Origin: Levilactobacillus lindianensis
Lineage (GTDB): Bacteria > Bacillota > Bacilli > Lactobacillales > Lactobacillaceae
Length of the DNA stretch: 64,000 nt
Direction of reading: 5' to 3'
Assembly (NCBI RefSeq): GCF_003946095.1
Contig: NZ_RHOD01000013.1
Coordinates: 1 to 64,000 of the forward strand
The notes beneath the pieces are model-generated. The model saw only the letters and a program-made list of their open reading frames with translations. It made no database searches and was not told the origin of the DNA. Numbering within the stretch: the stretch's first letter is position 1; the number at the start of each line of letters is the position of its first letter. A program made the translations under genes and the position numbers. Shown here one piece after another: positions 60,651 to 64,000 of the stretch.

Positions 60651-60950
60651 CTAGTCGTGCTTGATGCCTTCTCTGTCTAATAAGACATTGAGCTTTTCTT
60701 GTAATTCATCCTTGTCGATGATGCTCTTTAAGACAAAGACCTTTTCTTTGGGCATGTCTGAAGCTTGTTCAGCCAAGTCGTTCCCTAAGAAGAAGTAATC
60801 AGCGGCATTAACGTTCATGCTACCAGTATCAAAGTGGGTAACTTCAATGTTATCCGTGTCGACGTTTTCTGCTTTGAGAACAGCGTCGATGTTCATTTGA
60901 ATCATGAAACTGGAACCTAAACCTGATTGGCAAACTGCTGCGATTTTCAT
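60651..60950 (-). CDS. ulaB: PTS ascorbate-family EIIB
   Basis: The 99-residue protein has the active Cys7 in VCQSGLGSSFM at the N-terminus, the pattern of SgaB/UlaB. Its ATG shares one base with the EIIA stop (TAATG), so the two are translationally coupled. Confidence 0.92.
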   Translation of the reverse strand: MKIAAVCQSGLGSSFMIQMNIDAVLKAENVDTDNIEVTHFDTGSMNVNAADYFFLGNDLAEQASDMPKEKVFVLKSIIDKDELQEKLNVLLDREGIKHD

Positions 60951-61399
60951 TATTTTTCCACTCCTCTGAATTCATTAACCAACTCTTCGACAGTTGTTGC
61001 TTTTTCCATTCTGGCGAAACTATCCGCATCTTGAAGCTTCATTACTAATTCTTGTAGCGCTTCCAAATGTTTGGTGTTATCACTAGCAGCCAGAACGAAG
61101 AATAATGTAATGGGATGGTCGGCACTAACCAAGTCGATCGCTGGATCAACTTTCATGAGTGCCATCGACATTTCATTCACACCATTCTCGGGACGAGCAT
61201 GTGCTAAAGCAATGTGGGGTCCGATATTGATAAATGGACCGTTCTTTTCGACAACATTAATCATGGCATCAACGTACGATTGTTCAACCTTCCCTGTAGT
61301 TAACAACGGCGCTGCTGCCTGCTTAATTGCCTCCTTCCAATCTAGGTGACCAGCCTGTCTTACCTGGACAGTCTGGGGCGTCAATAAAGTTTCTAACAT
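60950..61399 (-). CDS. ulaC: PTS ascorbate-family EIIA
   Basis: The 149-residue protein has the EIIA signature GPHIALAHARPENGVN, with the phosphorylated His in LAHARP. It starts at ATG 61399 after GCGGAGG. It is the first gene of the ascorbate PTS operon and matches the C-terminal domain of the 53118..55175 regulator. Confidence 0.9.
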   Translation of the reverse strand: MLETLLTPQTVQVRQAGHLDWKEAIKQAAAPLLTTGKVEQSYVDAMINVVEKNGPFINIGPHIALAHARPENGVNEMSMALMKVDPAIDLVSADHPITLFFVLAASDNTKHLEALQELVMKLQDADSFARMEKATTVEELVNEFRGVEK

Positions 61400-61445
61400 T
61401 CTAATCAACCTCCGCTTCTAAAGACAACTACACCTTAACTTGTTC

Positions 61446-61459
61446 TGGAAGCGGTTCCA
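61446..61459 (-). promoter_or_regulatory. cre box upstream of the ascorbate PTS operon
   Basis: TGGAACCGCTTCCA fits the cre consensus TGWNANCGNTNNCA at 13 of 14 positions and is itself palindromic. It lies about 50 bp before the EIIA start. Confidence 0.65.
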
Positions 61460-61470
61460 AGTGCAGTCAA

Positions 61471-61489
61471 TGCACTCTTATAGAGTGCA
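61471..61489. promoter_or_regulatory. Palindrome in the ascorbate PTS promoter region
   Basis: TGCACTCTTATAGAGTGCA has 7-bp perfect arms around a TATAA centre. A TATAAT box lies at 61518-61523 on the minus strand. It is a candidate operator for the PRD regulator. Confidence 0.55.
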
Positions 61490-61696
61490 GAAAGTGAACC
61501 TTTATACCTTTTTCTGCATTATACGACTGGCTAAATTAATTAGCTGTTAATCAATAAACCCTTGCCACTAGGCGGTTTATAATGAGAAATGTTGTTTGCG
61601 AATTCATCGTAATTTAATCATAAACCCATCGAATATACAGAACTACCTGTTTTTCGTCCATAACAATGGACAGAAGTTAAGGTGGCCAACCTCGCC

Positions 61697-61723
61697 AGAT
61701 CAAGTCAGATCAAGTCAGATCAA
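61697..61723. repeat. Short tandem repeat, 10-bp unit
   Basis: AGATCAAGTC occurs twice in a row followed by AGATCAA, between the ascorbate PTS promoter and the terminator of the next gene. Confidence 0.85.
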
Positions 61724-61782
61724 AAGTAGTGTAAAACAGAGAGCCTGCAACAAACACGACAGTCTCTCTGTTTTACGCTACT
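61721..61782 (-). terminator. Terminator of the extra EIIA gene
   Basis: A 19-bp stem with one mismatch (AGTAGCGTAAAACAGAGAG with CTCTCTGTTTTACACTACT) is followed by TTTTG on the minus strand. Confidence 0.8.
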
Positions 61783-61827
61783 GATTATCTATAGCGAAGG
61801 CTCAGTCTAGTTCAACTAATCCCCGAC

Positions 61828-62277
61828 CTATTCCTTCAAAAGATTTACAATTTCATCGACCGTCGTCGCTTGCTTTACGGCGTACAAAGTCTCATCATTG
61901 CTGAGTTTCTGGATCATCTTAGTTAGTAGGGTGCTGTGGCCCTGATCAGACGCCAGCTCGTCAGGTTCCGCAAATAACAGAACTAATCGAACGGGGGCGT
62001 CATCAATACTCTTCCAAGCAATTGGTGTTTGGAGAGTCGCAATGGCTACGGTAGGATAGGCAACTGCCTGGCTTCCATGGGGAACGGCCACCTCATTGCC
62101 AATTCCGGTCATTCCCAACATTTCACGATATTCAACATCATCCAGAAAGTCTGCTTCATTCGTAATGGCTTGTGATTGCAACAACCAGTGTGTCATTTCC
62201 TGCAGAACTGCCTCGCGATCGGAACATTCAAGATGTAGTGAAATATTATTTGGATTAATCGTACTCATTAAGTCCAT
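61828..62277 (-). CDS. PTS fructose-family EIIA (second locus)
   Basis: The 149-residue EIIA-2 protein has the active His in IGNEVAVPHGSQ and the QTPIAWKSIDDAPVRLVLLFA segment (in parts). The ATG at 62277 follows AAAGGA. It is placed 59 bp after transketolase copy 2, with which it is likely co-transcribed, and ends at a strong terminator. It has no EIIB/EIIC of its own class next to it; the partners may lie beyond the window. Confidence 0.85.
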   Translation of the reverse strand: MDLMSTINPNNISLHLECSDREAVLQEMTHWLLQSQAITNEADFLDDVEYREMLGMTGIGNEVAVPHGSQAVAYPTVAIATLQTPIAWKSIDDAPVRLVLLFAEPDELASDQGHSTLLTKMIQKLSNDETLYAVKQATTVDEIVNLLKE

Positions 62278-62336
62278 GCCTACCGTCCTTTCTAGTTCAA
62301 AACCTCCAAGAGATTTAGAAACCAGCTGAGACAAAC

Positions 62337-64000
62337 TTACTTATTCCATAACATTTCAAAGTGCTTAACAATATTATCTACCGTAAAGCCAAAGTGCTTC
62401 TGAACGGCCGGACCATTGCCGCTGGCACCGAAGGTATCGATTCCAACACTGGTCCCGTCTAAGCCAACATACTTGCCCCAGCCAAACGTACTTTCAGCCT
62501 CAATGGAGATCCGCCGCTTGATGTCACTTGGCAAGACGGATTCACGATAATCCTTAGACTGCTTATCAAAGAGTTCCATACTTGGCATTGAAACAACCGA
62601 GATGTCGTAAGAACGCTTAGTCAAGGCTTCCTTAGCAGCTAAAGCCAATGGCACTTCAGACCCAGTCGCAATCAGAATGGCATCTGGATTACTGGTCTTA
62701 GCCGGTGAAAGCACGTAAGCCCCTTTGGAAACATCAGCATCAACCGTTTCCTTCAGCACCGGCAACTTTTGCCGCGAAAGAACCAGGACACTTGGCGCCT
62801 GAGTTTCTTCAGCAATGAACTTCCAAGCACTCAGAACTTCATTGGCATCGGCTGGCCGAATAACATTAACATTGGGCATCGACCGTAAGGCTGCCAGCTG
62901 TTCCACGGGTTCGTGGGTTGGCCCATCTTCCCCAACGGCAATTGAATCGTGAGTAAAGACATAGGTCACTGGTAAGCTCTGTAACGCTGACGAGCGCACA
63001 GCCGACTTCATGTAGTCGGAGAAGGTAAAGAACGTACTCCCAAAGACCCGACTACCCCCATGCAAGGCAATCCCGTTCAGTGCAGCGGCCATCCCAAATT
63101 CACGAACCCCAAACCAAATATTCTTGTTCTGTGGGTTTAGTGGCGAGAAGCGTCCGCTATCTGCTAATTGTGTTTTATTGCTTGAAGACAAGTCAGCTGC
63201 CCCGCCCCAGAAATTAAGGTTGTGGTCACTGATCTGTTGCAAAATATCCGAGCTGGCAACTCGGGTCGCAATCTCATCGCCCACCTTGTAAGATGAGGTG
63301 ACCTGATCTAGATTGAGCTTTTCACGTGGGTCAGCAGAGAAGTCTTTAGCCAAGGCATCCTTGTCACTGAAGTCACGGTAGTCTGCTTCCCAGTCATTGT
63401 AGGCTTGAATTCCACGACTCTGCAGGTTTTTCTGGAACTGTTCGTAGACCGCATTTTCAATTTCAAATGGCGCATCGGTATAGTGTAGTGCCTTCCGGGT
63501 AGCAGCAATGTTTTCATCACCCAATGCAGACCCGTGGACTTTGTTAGTGCCGGCCTGTGGCGAACCATAGCCGATCACCGTCTTAACTTCAATTAACGTT
63601 GGCTTGTCGGTCTTCTTTGCTTGATCGATAGCTTCGTTAATGGCGGCTAAGTCTTCCCCGTTAGACACTGAGAGATAGTCCCAACCAGCGGCCTGAACCC
63701 GTTGCCCAGCATTTTCCACGGATTCATTGTTCAGTGGCCCATCCAACGTCACGTCATTTGAGTCATAGAGCACAATCAGCTTACCCAGCTTCTCTTTCCC
63801 GGCAATGTTGATGGCTTCCTGACTGATCCCTTCCATCAAGTCCCCATCACCAACGATGGAGTAGGTGTAGTGATCAATCAAGCGATAGTTACGGTTGTAG
63901 ACGGCAGCCATATGCTTTTCAGCGATCGCCATCCCGACGGCCATACTGATCCCTTGACCTAAAGGCCCCGTCGTCGCATCAACACCAACGGTCTTCCCAA
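62337..64000 (-). CDS. tkt: Transketolase, copy 2 (partial, runs off the window)
   Basis: The frame is open to the window edge, so about the first 120 residues are missing. The visible 554 codons include VGVDATTGPLGQGI at the edge, the TPP motif GDGDLMEGISQEA, GYGSPQAGTNKVHGSALGD and FTHDSIAVGEDGPTHEP. It is a paralogue of copy 1, on the same strand, with the ascorbate PTS genes between them. Confidence 0.93.
   Translation of the reverse strand, partial: GKTVGVDATTGPLGQGISMAVGMAIAEKHMAAVYNRNYRLIDHYTYSIVGDGDLMEGISQEAINIAGKEKLGKLIVLYDSNDVTLDGPLNNESVENAGQRVQAAGWDYLSVSNGEDLAAINEAIDQAKKTDKPTLIEVKTVIGYGSPQAGTNKVHGSALGDENIAATRKALHYTDAPFEIENAVYEQFQKNLQSRGIQAYNDWEADYRDFSDKDALAKDFSADPREKLNLDQVTSSYKVGDEIATRVASSDILQQISDHNLNFWGGAADLSSSNKTQLADSGRFSPLNPQNKNIWFGVREFGMAAALNGIALHGGSRVFGSTFFTFSDYMKSAVRSSALQSLPVTYVFTHDSIAVGEDGPTHEPVEQLAALRSMPNVNVIRPADANEVLSAWKFIAEETQAPSVLVLSRQKLPVLKETVDADVSKGAYVLSPAKTSNPDAILIATGSEVPLALAAKEALTKRSYDISVVSMPSMELFDKQSKDYRESVLPSDIKRRISIEAESTFGWGKYVGLDGTSVGIDTFGASGNGPAVQKHFGFTVDNIVKHFEMLWNK

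Overview
The window looks like a Lactobacillaceae chromosome of about 50% G+C, most likely a Levilactobacillus-type organism. This is inferred from the gene set: OppDFBCA, Spx-type ArsC protein, several PRD-regulated PTS loci, DUF5776 surface proteins, a bile-salt-hydrolase-family enzyme, oligoendopeptidase F and lipoate ligase. Start codons, strong AGGAGG sites, TTGACA/TATAAT promoters and cre boxes fit a low-to-mid G+C Firmicute. I see no rRNA, tRNA, CRISPR array, phage or complete insertion sequence.

Layout. 1-22 kb is housekeeping and single-gene units: a choloylglycine-hydrolase-family enzyme, a secreted NlpC/P60 peptidase, an S9 peptidase, ketopantoate reductase, a stand-alone ATP-cone protein, a cysteine-less Spx relative, a CPA1 antiporter, a 5'-nucleotidase-family enzyme, RNase Y, PepF, YdcF and a pentapeptide-repeat protein. 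21.7-28.7 kb is a tandem array of four secreted DUF5776 paralogues plus a fifth decayed copy; two of them have a cre box inside the promoter spacer. 29-32 kb has a candidate ncRNA, lipoate ligase and an Rrf2 regulator. 32.5-38.6 kb is an oligopeptide ABC transporter operon in which oppF carries a premature stop. 39-43 kb has UspA, a secreted unknown protein, a pseudouridine synthase, a cytidine deaminase and structured repeats. 43.3-46.7 kb is an AgrA/PlnC-type regulator followed by two sensor kinases whose losses are complementary: one lacks the phosphoacceptor His, the other lacks the ATP-binding boxes. Candidate ncRNAs lie on both sides. 48.4-52.9 kb is a fructose-family PTS operon with an allulose-6-phosphate-3-epimerase-like enzyme and a PRD regulator. 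53.1-64 kb is an ascorbate-type PTS locus with two transketolases, a PTS enzyme I gene, an extra EIIA and a second PRD regulator.

How they work together. The two PTS loci import and phosphorylate a sugar or sugar acid and feed it into pentose-phosphate chemistry through an epimerase or transketolase. cre boxes put these loci, two surface proteins and one candidate ncRNA under likely CcpA control. Oligopeptide uptake (Opp), PepF and the S9 peptidase form a peptide-use module.

Most unusual items: (1) the split-function kinase pair; (2) two ungapped copies of a roughly 120-nt hairpin with extensive compensatory changes; (3) a family of intergenic elements sharing a closing stem and three hairpins; (4) three candidate independent ncRNAs, one with a perfect cre at its promoter; (5) the oppF nonsense codon; (6) Spx without its CXXC motif.
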